A stretch of 64,000 nucleotides of DNA from Acinetobacter sp. NCu2D-2 (GCF_001647675.1 NZ_CP015594.1:1426001-1490000), one strand, 5' to 3'; shown: positions 36,324-46,980, numbered from the stretch's first letter. The notes: a model not told the origin generated them from the letters alone. Numbers and translations: made by a program.

Positions 36324-37484
36324 ATGGCTATTAATGTTCTGCGTAAACAGTTAGATGAAAGCACACTCTGTCCTTTGTGCCATGCATCAATGTACTGGGT
36401 GGAAGCAGAACAATTTGATCAAGAAATCAATTATCATCAATGTAGCCATTGCTCACATCAAATTCATCAAAATAATAAAAACAATTGCTACTGTGAAAAA
36501 TGCCTAAATCAACGTAAAAAACAATTGAGAGATACCCGTGTTCAAGAAACACGTCAACGTCAAAAGAAACATGATATTCAACAGTTTGAACTCAACCAAC
36601 TGAGCTTTATCAATAAATTATTTTTATTGGCAATTCTGGATGAGCAAGTCCATGAAAATATGCAACATGCTGAATATATCGACTGGGATACCATTAAATA
36701 TCATCATATTAGCCCAAACTTTATGATGCAAAATGCTTTGATTAAACGCCTCGTTAAAGATCAAATCTTATTACACCGCGATGCCAATACAGATCAACAA
36801 CAGTTTTATATTAATGTCCGATTAGATGGCTACGCCGAACCGAGTCTATTTAGTATCACTCAACAGTTACGGCATTGGTTTTACCAAAATTTAAGTATGG
36901 GCATTCCGTTTAAAGATGCCGAAGAAGTTAAATCCGCACTCTACTTTATGCTGTACCAAGAAGTAATTCAGTTTGCGCAGTTTTATTGTCGCCCATGGAA
37001 TATTCAGATTGCAGGTAATGCAAGTTTTCAAGCCTTTTGCTATCGCCTGCTCGATGTACTCGCTGTCGGACAAATCTATTATTTGGTGCAAACGGCTTTA
37101 GAATATCTATATAAACAAAAAGCACTGCAACCACGCAATGAAAACTTTATTAACACCAACTTGTTAAAAAAGACCTTACAACAATATCGTGAACGTGCTG
37201 TCACGGAAAAGTGGGAAACGTCTACCTTACCTCGTCCTCCACAACTCATTCTAAGTAAAATGAGCGGAATCTTGTTTTATCGTTTTCTTTGCTATGATGA
37301 AAAAATCTTCTTCCAACCCGTATGGCGATCTTGGAAAAAAATTGAGTCAAGGTTAAATTTCTATTCCACAAAACGTTGTATGTATTGTGGCTCGAGCGAA
37401 TTAACCGTTGAATACGATGCCAGCGACTATGTCACTCTGCAATGTAGAGTATGTAAACATCAGGACCACTATTTCACTCGTTAA
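36324..37484 (+). CDS. Zinc-ribbon-type protein of unknown function
   Basis: 386 residues, not a family I can name. Cysteine pairs occur at both ends: CPLC (16-19), CSHC (about 40-43) and CYCEKC (about 51-56) near the N-terminus, and CMYCGS and CRVCKH within the last 35 residues, so it probably binds two or more zinc ions. The middle (about 80-340) is helical with aromatic-rich stretches. No enzyme motif is visible. Zinc ribbons at both termini fit a nucleic-acid or protein-binding role, but that is speculative. It is a single gene between the small unknown gene and a convergent GNAT-like gene. Confidence 0.7.
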   Translation: MAINVLRKQLDESTLCPLCHASMYWVEAEQFDQEINYHQCSHCSHQIHQNNKNNCYCEKCLNQRKKQLRDTRVQETRQRQKKHDIQQFELNQLSFINKLFLLAILDEQVHENMQHAEYIDWDTIKYHHISPNFMMQNALIKRLVKDQILLHRDANTDQQQFYINVRLDGYAEPSLFSITQQLRHWFYQNLSMGIPFKDAEEVKSALYFMLYQEVIQFAQFYCRPWNIQIAGNASFQAFCYRLLDVLAVGQIYYLVQTALEYLYKQKALQPRNENFINTNLLKKTLQQYRERAVTEKWETSTLPRPPQLILSKMSGILFYRFLCYDEKIFFQPVWRSWKKIESRLNFYSTKRCMYCGSSELTVEYDASDYVTLQCRVCKHQDHYFTR

Positions 37485-37534
37485 GTACTTATGCTTAAAC
37501 TTTTATTCTTATATAAACCCATTCATTATTTAAT

Positions 37535-38266
37535 TTAATGAACATAGCGTCCCATAGTAAGATTCCATGTGGTTTCGATAATGGTTTTGAAATCCAATAA
37601 ACAAACACACATCAGCCCCTTACCTTCAAAATAGTCAGGTACATGCTGCATAAAGAAGCGAATATGATCGTCTGAACGATTACGTAAACGGATCAATTGA
37701 TCAGGTGTGACCTTAGGCATAACAGCACGACAAACATAAATCCCATCACTTCGTTCTTCCGCCTGCTGGTTACGCGATAGCATCAGTTCAATAATTTTGC
37801 GATGGACATCAGGCATTACGACATTATGACGTGGGAAGAAATATTGAGAACGCGAAGCAAACAATGTATAGACTTTCGGTTGCATCAAAGTGCTTACAAA
37901 CCATAAAGGTGCTTTTGGATAACGTAGTCGATGTCGTATTGCAACACGAATCGCGGAACCCAACGTTAAATTTTTATGCCTATACTCGGCTAAAACACCC
38001 GCTCGAGAAGTCACCACATAAATTGGCTTGCCTTCCAACTGTAATTGTAAAATCGGGATAACGTTCTGCCCGATTAAACGTCCATTATGATGATATTGCA
38101 CTACAGGCACAGAAACTGCATTAATATCATACATATAGTCATACAACTCCTCCACAGATGAATGTGGAAAAATCTGCCGATCAAATGACAAGATTTCCTG
38201 AAAAAAGTTATGCTTTTTTTGAGTAGACAATTTTGCAAAATCAACAATCGTCTCTGTTATTTTCAT
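37535..38266 (-). CDS. GNAT-like N-acyltransferase domain protein (tentative)
   Basis: A 243-residue soluble protein. The central segment YVVTSRAGVLAEYRHKNLTLGSAIRVAI looks like GNAT motif A, with the arginine-rich acyl-CoA loop replaced by RHKNLTLG, and the following LRYPKAPLWFVSTLMQPKVYTLF fits motif B. The opening resembles acyltransferases that use long acyl chains. No substrate can be named; the assignment is a fold-level impression. It converges on the zinc-ribbon gene and faces the 0.9-kb gene-free stretch upstream. Confidence 0.55.
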   Translation of the reverse strand: MKITETIVDFAKLSTQKKHNFFQEILSFDRQIFPHSSVEELYDYMYDINAVSVPVVQYHHNGRLIGQNVIPILQLQLEGKPIYVVTSRAGVLAEYRHKNLTLGSAIRVAIRHRLRYPKAPLWFVSTLMQPKVYTLFASRSQYFFPRHNVVMPDVHRKIIELMLSRNQQAEERSDGIYVCRAVMPKVTPDQLIRLRNRSDDHIRFFMQHVPDYFEGKGLMCVCLLDFKTIIETTWNLTMGRYVH

Positions 38267-39187
38267 AGGATCAGCCTGACACTAATTATATAGAATGACA
38301 TTGAGGCAACATGGTGTCTCGTTGGTATAACAGTTCTGATAAGATGAATAATTCAATGACATCAATATTTTTAATTTTTTTGAGTAATCTGCATCTAAGC
38401 AAGCTCAATTAAAACGATTTATTCAAAAATTTAACAACATTATTAAGTTAGGTTTATAAATAATGTCTAACATCTCACAATAATTATTCTTAAAAGAGAT
38501 AATTACCCGTTATTTATACAACAATTCTGTAAAAAATGTAAATCTTTATATGATATAGAGCACATTATTCATTTGATGTTTTGTATTCATTTTGAAAAAT
38601 AAGCAAATGCTATATCTACATGATCTGGTTTAAGAAATTTTCTTGATTAGAAAGTCATATAGATTATTAATTTCCACAGCAGAATTTACAACCCTTTTCA
38701 CATAACTCACAACTGTAATTTTTAGATCTTGTACGATGTGTCTTTTAGAGTAATTTGATACCCCAACTAGTTCTAGGGTCATGATAAGGTCAATATAAAG
38801 TTACCAACTCTTCCACTAGAAAAAATTAAGGTAAAATATTCAGAGAAAGTTATTATTTTATGTTTACAGACAATTAGGTAATAAACTGCTAACCCAAGTG
38901 CACGAATATGTTATTACGATTTAGGATCGAATTTGGATGAATAAATTAATGATCTAACAATTTTCCTGAATTGATTTTTAACCGTAAAGCAGGCTTTGTT
39001 ATTATATGAGCATTTTTCATGAAATACGATTTAAATCACACATCTACATGATGCTTATGTACCATTTCTACCTTTATTGAACTTCACATGAAAAGATCAT
39101 GAAATAATCTAAAATAATACTTGAACTTTATATCAACATTTTCATAGAATAAAACTGCCTTACAAAAATAAATACAAGGAACAATTT
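38267..39187. other. 0.9-kb AT-rich region without a recognisable gene
   Basis: I find no convincing coding frame, no tRNA or CRISPR pattern, and no clear terminator on either strand in this stretch. It is much more AT-rich than the genes on both sides. Short repeated words near the right end (TCATGAAAT at about 39017 and again near 39095) could be part of an operator for the MarR gene. It may hold long promoter regions, a decayed gene or an untested small RNA. Confidence 0.5.
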
Positions 39188-39652
39188 ATGACTAAAAAAT
39201 ATGCTAAATTTTTGCCTACGACCGATGATTTCTCTCTTGAAAATTTCCCATATTATTGGGTAACGCAAGTGCATGCCCAGTATGTACTTAATGTCGATCA
39301 TGCGCTTAAAAAATATGGTGTAGATAACTCTCGTCGTCGCATTCTACTGGCACTTAAGTCTCGACCTCATGCGAGTGTTTCTGAACTTTCAGAAATGGTT
39401 GTTTCTAAAATGTCGACTACCACGAAAATCGTTTATCGTTTGAAAGATGAAGGTTTAGTAGACACTTATTCATGTGAAGATGATGCACGTATTACACGTG
39501 TGGTTCTGACTGAAAAAGGTCAAGAAATGACTTATAAAATCAATGATTTAACTAATATTGTATTAGAACAATCATTTGAGGGTCTTACTCCGCTGCAAAT
39601 TGAAAAAACGATGGAAAGTTTGCGTCATATTTTCAAAAATTTAGCACGTTAA
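39188..39652 (+). CDS. MarR-family transcriptional regulator
   Basis: 154 residues with a winged HTH: helix 2-3 region ASVSELSEMVVSKMSTTTK and wing DEGLVDTYSCEDDARITRVVLTEKG, typical of MarR regulators that respond to aromatic acids or oxidants. AAGGA precedes the ATG by a normal distance. It has no divergent partner gene; upstream is the long AT-rich region. The target and ligand are unknown. Confidence 0.9.
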   Translation: MTKKYAKFLPTTDDFSLENFPYYWVTQVHAQYVLNVDHALKKYGVDNSRRRILLALKSRPHASVSELSEMVVSKMSTTTKIVYRLKDEGLVDTYSCEDDARITRVVLTEKGQEMTYKINDLTNIVLEQSFEGLTPLQIEKTMESLRHIFKNLAR

Positions 39653-39662
39653 GATTAATGAG

Positions 39663-40325
39663 CTAAAGATCGAAAAAAGTCATTTGGGGGCTTATTTTTT
39701 CGATCTTTGGCTTAGGTACATATGAACATTCAAATTCTTCTACAGGGAAACCTTGTATAAATAATTGAATGTTTGGACTGTTCCAGCTGAGCCATTCATC
39801 CAAACGTTCATGTGGAATCACGATAACAGATCTTTTGATATCCCCTGGCTCATGAAATTCCCGCATCATAGAATGATCGATAGCATCCATAGTAATCATT
39901 GTTGCTGAACGTATAATTTCATCACCCACTCTCGCGATTTCATATAAAGCAGCAATATAAAATGCTTTCCCATCTTTACGCCGAACACCCCACCGCTGTG
40001 GTTTATTGTCAAAGTATTTAGATTCATAAAACTCGGTCACTGGGATGACACCAAATTTACTTTTCATAGTCGCTTCAGCAAATGTGGGCTTCTGCAATAA
40101 GGTTTCATTTCGAGCATTATAAGTTTTCGAGCCAATCGTTTTATCGTCAGCCCATTTAGGAATTAAGCCAAAGTTGACTGCACGCCATTCCAAACCTTTT
40201 TCGGACTTAAACAATAAGGGCATGTCATAATTTGGGTAAACCTCATCCGGATACTCAAAAGGTATCGGAGGTAAACCCAATGCTTCTACTTGTGCAGAAG
40301 TCAAAGGTTTGAAATTAGCACACAT
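39663..40325 (-). CDS. SOS-response-associated (YedK/HMCES) abasic-site protein
   Basis: A 220-residue SRAP protein that forms a thiazolidine cross-link with abasic sites in single-stranded DNA, shielding them during replication. Cys2 directly after the start Met (MCANFKPL) is the cross-linking residue. NARNETL carries the DNA-binding Asn/Arg, the Glu is in VTEFYE and the His is in REFHEPGD. The last codons form part of a 14-bp inverted repeat (39665-39708). It converges on the MarR gene with 10 bases between stops. An obvious LexA box was not seen. Confidence 0.9.
   Translation of the reverse strand: MCANFKPLTSAQVEALGLPPIPFEYPDEVYPNYDMPLLFKSEKGLEWRAVNFGLIPKWADDKTIGSKTYNARNETLLQKPTFAEATMKSKFGVIPVTEFYESKYFDNKPQRWGVRRKDGKAFYIAALYEIARVGDEIIRSATMITMDAIDHSMMREFHEPGDIKRSVIVIPHERLDEWLSWNSPNIQLFIQGFPVEEFECSYVPKPKIEKISPQMTFFDL
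39665..39708. repeat. 14-bp perfect inverted repeat at the yedK 3' end
   Basis: AAAGATCGAAAAAA (39665-39678) is the exact reverse complement of TTTTTTCGATCTTT (39695-39708), with a 16-base loop. It lies in the last codons of the YedK-like gene and just after the MarR stop, and may fold in both transcripts. Confidence 0.6.
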
Positions 40326-40382
40326 GTCAATTCACTTTTATTAATGACCACGAACACATACTGGTAAGTAACTCAACTCATT

Positions 40383-41831
40383 TTACCCCTCATTTGGTGT
40401 CGTCATCCAATGAGTGCGAGTAAATTCTTCGAAAATCCATCGCCCATTGAAACGCCCGAGTCCAGAATTTTTCTCCCCACCAAAAGGCGCGTTAGCATGA
40501 TCTGCCACACTAATGCTATTTATATGGGTCATGCCTGCATCGATGTTATAAGCAAAAGCTCTTCCACGTTCAATATTCGATGTACAGACGGCACTTGATA
40601 GTCCAAATCGAGTGTTATTGGCTAAATCTAGCGCATGCTGTTCATCATTGGCTTTTAAGATCGGTAAGATTGGACCGAAACTTTCTTCTTGAGCAATCGG
40701 GAAATATGGGTCGACATGGGTGAAAATATGTGGTGCAACGACATTCCCCTCAATTCCACCCTCATATACCAACTCTGCACCTAAATCCTTGGCGTGTTGA
40801 ATAATTTCTCGATGCTTGTTGACCTGCCCTTGATTAATGATAGGTCCAATAATCGTGTCAGGTAAATTAGGATCACCGACTGGAATGGTTTTAACACGTG
40901 CAAGTAATTTATCTAAATATGCATCATGAATAGATGCATCAACAATCACACGGTTGGTACTCATGCAAATTTGACCTTGATGCATAAAACGTCCCATGAC
41001 AGTCAATTCAACCGCCAAATCCAAATCAGCATCATCTAAAATAACAAGTGGCGCATTGCCACCAAGTTCTAGCGCAAGGCGTTTAATATAAGAACTTGAA
41101 AGTGCTTTAGCACCAACCCCTTGCCCAACCTCCGTAGACCCTGTAAATGAAATCATTTTTGGGGTTGGATGCTCGGTAAAATAATCTCCAATTTCACTGC
41201 CCGAACCTGCAACAACATTTAATGCACCTGCAGGAATACCCGCCTCTTCAAACAGTTTCCCGAGTAATGTTCCGCCTGTCACTGGTGTATCACTGGCTGG
41301 CTTTAAAACTACTGTATTACCACAGGCAATGGCTGTCACAACTGAGCGCATCGATAGATGAAATGGAAAGTTCCAAGGGCTGATGACTGCAATCACACCG
41401 AGAGGTTTACGTACAACATAACTATTTCGACTCGGATCTTGACTTGGAATTTGCTCTGTCAGCACCTGATCTGGGAACGATAAACTTTCCTGAATAATGC
41501 CTAATGCTGCATCGACTTCAATATTGGCTTTCAAGCGTGTACTGCCCGATTCTTGTATTAACCAATCTATAATCTCATCACGTCTTGTTTGAATTACTTG
41601 AATCAAATTTTGAATCATGTTTTGACGTGTTTCAGCTGGTTGCAGCACTCCACTTTGAAATGCTTCAAGTGCAGCTCGGTAAGCACTATCTACATCATCA
41701 GTATTAGCGGCTTTTAATTCAAAAATAATATCCTGCGTATATGGATTAGTATTTTTAATGGTTTTTACTGAGTGCCCGGAGATCCATTCCCCTGCAATAA
41801 ATTGCTGATCTAAATTGACGTAAACATACAT
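40383..41831 (-). CDS. NAD(P)-dependent aldehyde dehydrogenase
   Basis: A 482-residue aldehyde dehydrogenase superfamily enzyme that oxidises aldehydes to acids. Markers are the NAD site ISPWNFPFHLSMR near 150, FTGSTEVGQGV, the catalytic Glu in LELGGNAPLV near 253 and the catalytic Cys in HQGQICMSTNR near 287. It resembles the benzaldehyde/salicylaldehyde group, but the substrate cannot be fixed from sequence. It is monocistronic, with the malate synthase gene upstream on the same strand beyond a terminator. Confidence 0.9.
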   Translation of the reverse strand: MYVYVNLDQQFIAGEWISGHSVKTIKNTNPYTQDIIFELKAANTDDVDSAYRAALEAFQSGVLQPAETRQNMIQNLIQVIQTRRDEIIDWLIQESGSTRLKANIEVDAALGIIQESLSFPDQVLTEQIPSQDPSRNSYVVRKPLGVIAVISPWNFPFHLSMRSVVTAIACGNTVVLKPASDTPVTGGTLLGKLFEEAGIPAGALNVVAGSGSEIGDYFTEHPTPKMISFTGSTEVGQGVGAKALSSSYIKRLALELGGNAPLVILDDADLDLAVELTVMGRFMHQGQICMSTNRVIVDASIHDAYLDKLLARVKTIPVGDPNLPDTIIGPIINQGQVNKHREIIQHAKDLGAELVYEGGIEGNVVAPHIFTHVDPYFPIAQEESFGPILPILKANDEQHALDLANNTRFGLSSAVCTSNIERGRAFAYNIDAGMTHINSISVADHANAPFGGEKNSGLGRFNGRWIFEEFTRTHWMTTPNEG

Positions 41832-42003
41832 AATCCGATCCTGTATATATTTTTAATTATGAATACTGTAGCAGATCAGGTTGGCTTAGAAAGCTCAGCC
41901 GATTAAAAGTTACGTATTTAAACGAATAGTGAACTCTTTATAAAATTATAGTTTGTCGTAGATCTAAATAAACTTCGAAATTTTATAAATCCAAATCCAA
42001 TAA

Positions 42004-42027
42004 AAAAAGCCTCCGAAGAGGCTTTTT
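42004..42027 (-). terminator. Terminator after glcB
   Basis: AAAAAGCCTC (42004-42013) pairs with GAGGCTTTTT (42018-42027) around CGAA; A/T tracts on both sides. It lies 15 bases past the malate synthase stop. Confidence 0.87.
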
Positions 42028-42041
42028 AAAGTTAAACAGGA

Positions 42042-44207
42042 TTAGTCACCTGTATAACCTTTTAACTTTAAACGTGCAGCGTGTAGAAGTGGCTCTGTAT
42101 AACCCGCAGGCTGTTCACCACCTTTGAAGATCAAATCAGACGCAGCTTGGAATGCGATATTATTGTCAAAGTCTGCAGCCATTGGCGTATATAATTGATC
42201 ATTGGCATTTTGCTCATCCACAATTTTAGCCATGCGTTTCATGACATCTTCAACTTGCTCGCGCGTTACGATACCGTGACGTAACCAGTTTGCCACGTGC
42301 TGAGAAGAAATACGGAGTGTTGCACGGTCTTCCATTAAGCCAACGTTGTTAATGTCTGGTACTTTAGAACAACCTACACCAAGATCAACCCAACGTACTA
42401 CATAACCCAAGATACCCTGACAGTTGTTTTCAAGCTCTTTCAGTTTCTCTTCTTCTGTCCAATTCGTGTCTTTTGCAAGCGGTGGCGTTAACAAATCATC
42501 AAGCGGTAACGCTTCTTCAGATAGCAACTCTTGTTGACGATTAGATACACTTGTTTGATGGTAATGAATCGCGTGAATCACAGCACCTGTTGGTGATGGA
42601 ACCCATGCACAGCTCGCACCTGCTTGTGGATGCTCAGCTTTGGTATTGTACATATCAAGCAGCATATCTGGTTTTGGCCACATGCCTTTACCAATTTGCG
42701 CTTTACCACGTAAACCTGTTTGTAGACCCACCATCACGTTACGGTTTTCGTATGCAGGGAACCAAATTTGACCTTTGATTTCGCCTTTACGAACGAATGG
42801 ACCTGCTTCCATAAAGGTATGGATTTCGTCACCCGTACGGTCCATGAAGCCTGTATTAATGAAGATGGTACGATCTTTAGCTTGAGCGATACAGTTTTTC
42901 AAGTTTACAGATGTTCGACGTTCTTCATCCATAATACCGATTTTTAACGTTTTCGCAGGTAGACCAAGCGCTTGCTCAGCACGTTCAAACAGTTCTACTG
43001 CAAATGCAACTTCTTCAGGACCATGCATTTTTGGTTTTACGATGTACATTGAACCTTTACGTGAGTTCTTGATCGTATTTTCACCGCGAATATCTGCAAT
43101 GGTGAGCAATGGAGTTACTAACGCATCCATGATGCCTTCGTAGATTTCTTCGCCATCAACAAGAATCGCTGGATTCGTCATTAAATGACCAACGTTACGA
43201 AGAAGCATCAATGAACGACCGTGAACTTTAGTTTCACCACCTTCAACATTTTTGAAAGTACGGTCTGCATTCAATTTACGAGTCACGGTTTTACCGTTCT
43301 TTTCAATTGATTCTTCAAGCGTGCCACGCATCAAGCCTAACCAGTTACGGTAGCCTTCTACTTTCTCTTCAGCATCAACCGCAGCAACAGAATCTTCCAA
43401 GTCTTGAATGGTCGTTACAGCAGCTTCAAGAACAACGTCTTTTACGCCAGCTGCGTCTGTTTGACCAATTGCACTTGCTGCATCAATTTGAATGATTGCA
43501 TGTAGACCATTGTTTTTAAGTACAACTTCAGTCGGTGCAGAAGCTTCGCCGTTATAACCTACAAATTTAGATGCATCTGCAACAGTTGTAGTCGAGCCAT
43601 CTTTTAAAGTGACAACCAGCGCATTTCCTTCAACAGCATATTTGCTTGCATCCGCATGCGAGCCTGCAGCCAATGGGAAAGTTTCGTCTAGGAAGTTTTT
43701 CGCAAATGCGATAACTTTTTCACCACGTTTCGGGTTATAGCCTTTACCTTTTTCTGCACCATCTTCTTCTGAGATCACATCAAAGCCGTAAAGTGCATCG
43801 TATAAAGAACCCCAACGTGCGTTTGCCGCATTTAAGCAGTAACGTGCATTACGTACAGGTACAACCAGCTGTGGACCTGCGATCAATGCAATTTCTTCGT
43901 CTACATTTTCAGTGGTAATTTGGAAATCTTCTACTTCTGGTAATAAGTAGCCAATTTCAGTCAAGAAAGCTTTGTAAGCTTGTAATTCAAATGTGTTATT
44001 GCGGTGCCATTCATCAATTTTGGCTTGAATGTCATCACGCTTAGCCAAAAGTGCTTTATTTTTAGGGCTAAGATCAACAACGACTTGCTCAAAGTTTTTC
44101 CAGTATGTGTCACTGTCTAAACCAGAACCTGGTAATGCTTCATTTTCGATAAAATCGTAAAGTTCTTTAGCAATCGCTAACTTGCCTTTTTGAATTCGTG
44201 CAGTCAT
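42042..44207 (-). CDS. glcB: Malate synthase G
   Basis: A 721-residue monomeric malate synthase that condenses glyoxylate with acetyl-CoA in the glyoxylate bypass. The core has [34 protein letters not shown], the [11 protein letters not shown] segment, MDEERRTS near 433 and GKGMWPKPD. Length matches the long isoform G, not the shorter A form. AGGAAAG precedes the ATG. No isocitrate lyase gene is adjacent, so regulation of the pathway is not shown here. A 370-base gap lies upstream. Confidence 0.95.
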   Translation of the reverse strand: MTARIQKGKLAIAKELYDFIENEALPGSGLDSDTYWKNFEQVVVDLSPKNKALLAKRDDIQAKIDEWHRNNTFELQAYKAFLTEIGYLLPEVEDFQITTENVDEEIALIAGPQLVVPVRNARYCLNAANARWGSLYDALYGFDVISEEDGAEKGKGYNPKRGEKVIAFAKNFLDETFPLAAGSHADASKYAVEGNALVVTLKDGSTTTVADASKFVGYNGEASAPTEVVLKNNGLHAIIQIDAASAIGQTDAAGVKDVVLEAAVTTIQDLEDSVAAVDAEEKVEGYRNWLGLMRGTLEESIEKNGKTVTRKLNADRTFKNVEGGETKVHGRSLMLLRNVGHLMTNPAILVDGEEIYEGIMDALVTPLLTIADIRGENTIKNSRKGSMYIVKPKMHGPEEVAFAVELFERAEQALGLPAKTLKIGIMDEERRTSVNLKNCIAQAKDRTIFINTGFMDRTGDEIHTFMEAGPFVRKGEIKGQIWFPAYENRNVMVGLQTGLRGKAQIGKGMWPKPDMLLDMYNTKAEHPQAGASCAWVPSPTGAVIHAIHYHQTSVSNRQQELLSEEALPLDDLLTPPLAKDTNWTEEEKLKELENNCQGILGYVVRWVDLGVGCSKVPDINNVGLMEDRATLRISSQHVANWLRHGIVTREQVEDVMKRMAKIVDEQNANDQLYTPMAADFDNNIAFQAASDLIFKGGEQPAGYTEPLLHAARLKLKGYTGD

Positions 44208-44577
44208 TGTCTTTCCTGATATTGCTACTTTTTATACAAGAGATTCTAGTATACTGATTAAAATCTAGCTGAATAGTACTATCACATTGCTAAATAATGA
44301 TCATTTTTTATGAAGTGATTACCCTCAATCACCATTCAAACATCACATTTTTTTGCTCTGGATTTATTTATCTGCTAAATACCCTAATGACAGTGTATAA
44401 AGTTTTCTAAATGTAGAAATTAGACTTAAGTTCAGAATTTTGAACAATAAATACACATTCTTATCATATTTGTCATTATTGCAGTTCGATTAAGCCATGA
44501 AAAAGTTGAAATGTCGATCAACTCAAAAGTCATTTCAATAAAAAACGCTGGTCGATGCCAGCGTTTTCATAATGAGC
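44208..44577. other. Gene-free gap upstream of glcB
   Basis: It holds the glcB promoter region (TATACT-like box near 44253) and, at its right end, the zapE terminator. I see no gene in it. Confidence 0.55.
44542..44567 (-). terminator. Terminator after zapE
   Basis: AAAACGCTGG (44542-44551) pairs with CCAGCGTTTT (44558-44567), loop TCGATG, 11 bases beyond the zapE stop. Confidence 0.85.
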
Positions 44578-45729
44578 TTATTCAGCTTCACTCGTTGCTT
44601 TCTTTTCAATCTGTCGATGTGCGGAATTCAGATAATCATCTGACTGCATTTCAAGTAAACGTGAACGTGTACGCTCAATTTCAAATGCCAGCTTTTCGCC
44701 CTGATAGATATCAATAATATTATCTTCCGAAGTTAAAAGAAGTTTTACACCACGGTCATAAAATTCATCGACAAGGTAAATAAAACGGCGTGTTGCATCA
44801 TTGACGTAATCGGTTAAGTGCGGAACATTGCTGACCAATACCGTGTTATAGACATTGGCAATCTCAATGAAATCTGCTGGACTACGCGGCTTCAAACATA
44901 GTTCTGAGAATTCACACCACAAGACATCTTCAGTATGGGCAATGGTTTCCACAATACGATTATTAATAATAATCGGTTCTTGTGACTGGGTTTGGCTCAT
45001 AGTTAAAGCACCAAAGCGCTGCGCCATCCAGTTTTTGTGTTCGTGGGTCAGTGGGAACTTAAACAGTTGTGCTTGCTTAAGCACACGTAAACGGTAATCC
45101 ACACCGGCATCGACATTTAAAATTGTGCAGTTCTGTTTAACCAATTCAATGGTTGGCAAGAAACGATCACGGTGAATACCATTTTTATATAGACCATCTG
45201 GCGCTATGTTTGAAGTTGCAACCAAGGTAATGCCGCGTTCGAATAACTTTTGGAATAAATCGCTCAGAATCATCGCATCCGTGACATTTGATACAAAGAA
45301 TTCATCAAAACAAATCACCACGGCTTCTTTATAAATTTGATCTGCCACTGTATCGAGTGGATTTCGCTGCCCTGATAATTTATTCAGTTCTTTATGCACA
45401 TGCTGCATAAAATGGTGAAAGTGCATGCGTGTTTTACGGCGAAATGGAATCGAATCAAAGAACTGATCCATTAGCCATGTTTTACCACGTCCCACACCGC
45501 CCCACATATACACACCTTTCGGTGCAGTTTGACGACGGAAGCGACGAAAAGCTTTTTTAGAGGCCTTAAATCGTTGAATCAGTTCAACCCAAACACGGTT
45601 TAATTCCTGAACCGCAATGGCTTGTGCATCATCAGGCATGAACTGACCAGAGGACAGTGCTTGTGCATAGCGATCGGCTGGAGAGAGAGGATTAAATGCT
45701 GTGCTATGTGAGGAATTTATATCGGACAT
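44578..45729 (-). CDS. zapE: Cell-division ATPase ZapE (AFG1-like)
   Basis: A 383-residue AFG1/ZapE P-loop ATPase. Walker A is GGVGRGKTWLMD near 76-83, Walker B is VICFDEFFVSNVTDAMIL near 145, and an arginine-rich sensor region includes HRDRFLP. In E. coli ZapE interacts with FtsZ and is needed under oxygen-poor or hot conditions; eukaryotic AFG1 acts in mitochondrial protein quality control. A short upstream gap separates it from the AraC regulator on the same strand, and a terminator follows. Confidence 0.92.
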   Translation of the reverse strand: MSDINSSHSTAFNPLSPADRYAQALSSGQFMPDDAQAIAVQELNRVWVELIQRFKASKKAFRRFRRQTAPKGVYMWGGVGRGKTWLMDQFFDSIPFRRKTRMHFHHFMQHVHKELNKLSGQRNPLDTVADQIYKEAVVICFDEFFVSNVTDAMILSDLFQKLFERGITLVATSNIAPDGLYKNGIHRDRFLPTIELVKQNCTILNVDAGVDYRLRVLKQAQLFKFPLTHEHKNWMAQRFGALTMSQTQSQEPIIINNRIVETIAHTEDVLWCEFSELCLKPRSPADFIEIANVYNTVLVSNVPHLTDYVNDATRRFIYLVDEFYDRGVKLLLTSEDNIIDIYQGEKLAFEIERTRSRLLEMQSDDYLNSAHRQIEKKATSEAE

Positions 45730-45815
45730 AAGGACTAATACTTTTCTAGATCAATTTCATTATAGCGAAGAATTATCTTCCCACTATAACACTTTGGGCT
45801 TAACCCACGGATAAA

Positions 45816-46847
45816 CTATGAGGATTTAAAATATTGGCGTGGGCTCTGTCCAAACCAACGTTTAAAGGCATGATTAAAAGCTGCAGGTTCAGAATAACCC
45901 AGCAATTCCGCGATCATTTCAATGGAATACTGCTTATATTCAATCATACGGAGTGCTTTATCTTTAATGATCTCTTCACGAATCTGTTTATAACTGGTAC
46001 CGAGCTGCTGTAACTGATGACGCAATGTGCGTTCAGGTACGTTCAGTGCATGTGCGGTTTCCGCCATACTTGGCATCAAGCCGGTCTGCAGCTCTAAATA
46101 ATCCTGCACCCGCTGTAACAAACTTGGCGTATCTTCATCTTCATTTAAACGTGCTAACTCAGCAATACATTTGTTTTCATAGACACCAAATGTAATACGG
46201 TCTGCCGATGGAATCTTGACGTCCAGAACGGCTGGATCAAACCAAAATGCAGCCTTTTCAGCATTAAACTGCACCTGTTCGCCGTAGTAGTCATGATATT
46301 TTTTTAAATCATCTGCTGAGTCAGGATAATTAAATGGTAATTCGATTTTTAATTCAGGTTCAGGTAGACCCATCATTTTGTATAGATCACCGATAAATTT
46401 AAAAGTACCTGAAATTTCAGATTGCGCCATAAGTAGCCCTAAATGGCTATCTAAGTCTCGCGGCTTGTAACACAAGGCAATTCGAAATTGTCCCATTTCA
46501 AGGGAGAGCTCACCGGTTAAATGGGTTAAGCGCTGAAAGCGAATCCCTTCATTTAAGGCATCACGAACAGTATAACTGGTGACTAGAAGCATGAGCAACG
46601 GTCCATAGCCCGCCAATGCATAATGCTGACCGACAAAAAGACCTCGAATTGGCTCGATATCTTCCCCGACAACTTTGAGAACATCATATTCTAAACTTGG
46701 ATGAATCACGGAACTCGGATCAAGTGCATCAACACGCAAGCCGATTTTTTGCAGTTTTTGATCGACATCGACCCCAGCCTTACGCATGCCTTGAATCAAA
46801 TACATTAGACTGAGAATCGAACGCTTCATAAACAAATACGGTGTCAT
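45816..46847 (-). CDS. AraC-family transcriptional regulator
   Basis: 343 residues. The N-terminal arabinose-binding-like region (DUF4253/Arabinose_bd type, about 15-210) precedes a C-terminal double HTH (MAETAHALNVPERTLRHQL and MIEYKQYSIEMIAELLGYSEPAAFNHAFKRWFG). This layout is shared with OruR/AlkR-like regulators in Acinetobacter. It is divergent from the FAD monooxygenase over 133 bases and probably regulates it. The effector is unknown; an alkane- or ketone-derived ligand is only an inference. The second Met at 46829 is an alternative start. Confidence 0.9.
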   Translation of the reverse strand: MTPYLFMKRSILSLMYLIQGMRKAGVDVDQKLQKIGLRVDALDPSSVIHPSLEYDVLKVVGEDIEPIRGLFVGQHYALAGYGPLLMLLVTSYTVRDALNEGIRFQRLTHLTGELSLEMGQFRIALCYKPRDLDSHLGLLMAQSEISGTFKFIGDLYKMMGLPEPELKIELPFNYPDSADDLKKYHDYYGEQVQFNAEKAAFWFDPAVLDVKIPSADRITFGVYENKCIAELARLNEDEDTPSLLQRVQDYLELQTGLMPSMAETAHALNVPERTLRHQLQQLGTSYKQIREEIIKDKALRMIEYKQYSIEMIAELLGYSEPAAFNHAFKRWFGQSPRQYFKSS

Positions 46848-46980
46848 TTTTTTATTATATTTACACTATTTCTATGTAAGACACTATTGCCGTTTTGATC
46901 AATTTTTACGTCATTCTTATCATATTCAGTATGATGAGCTTTGATTAGTCTAAGATAAAATAAGTGCTAGGATTGCAAAC

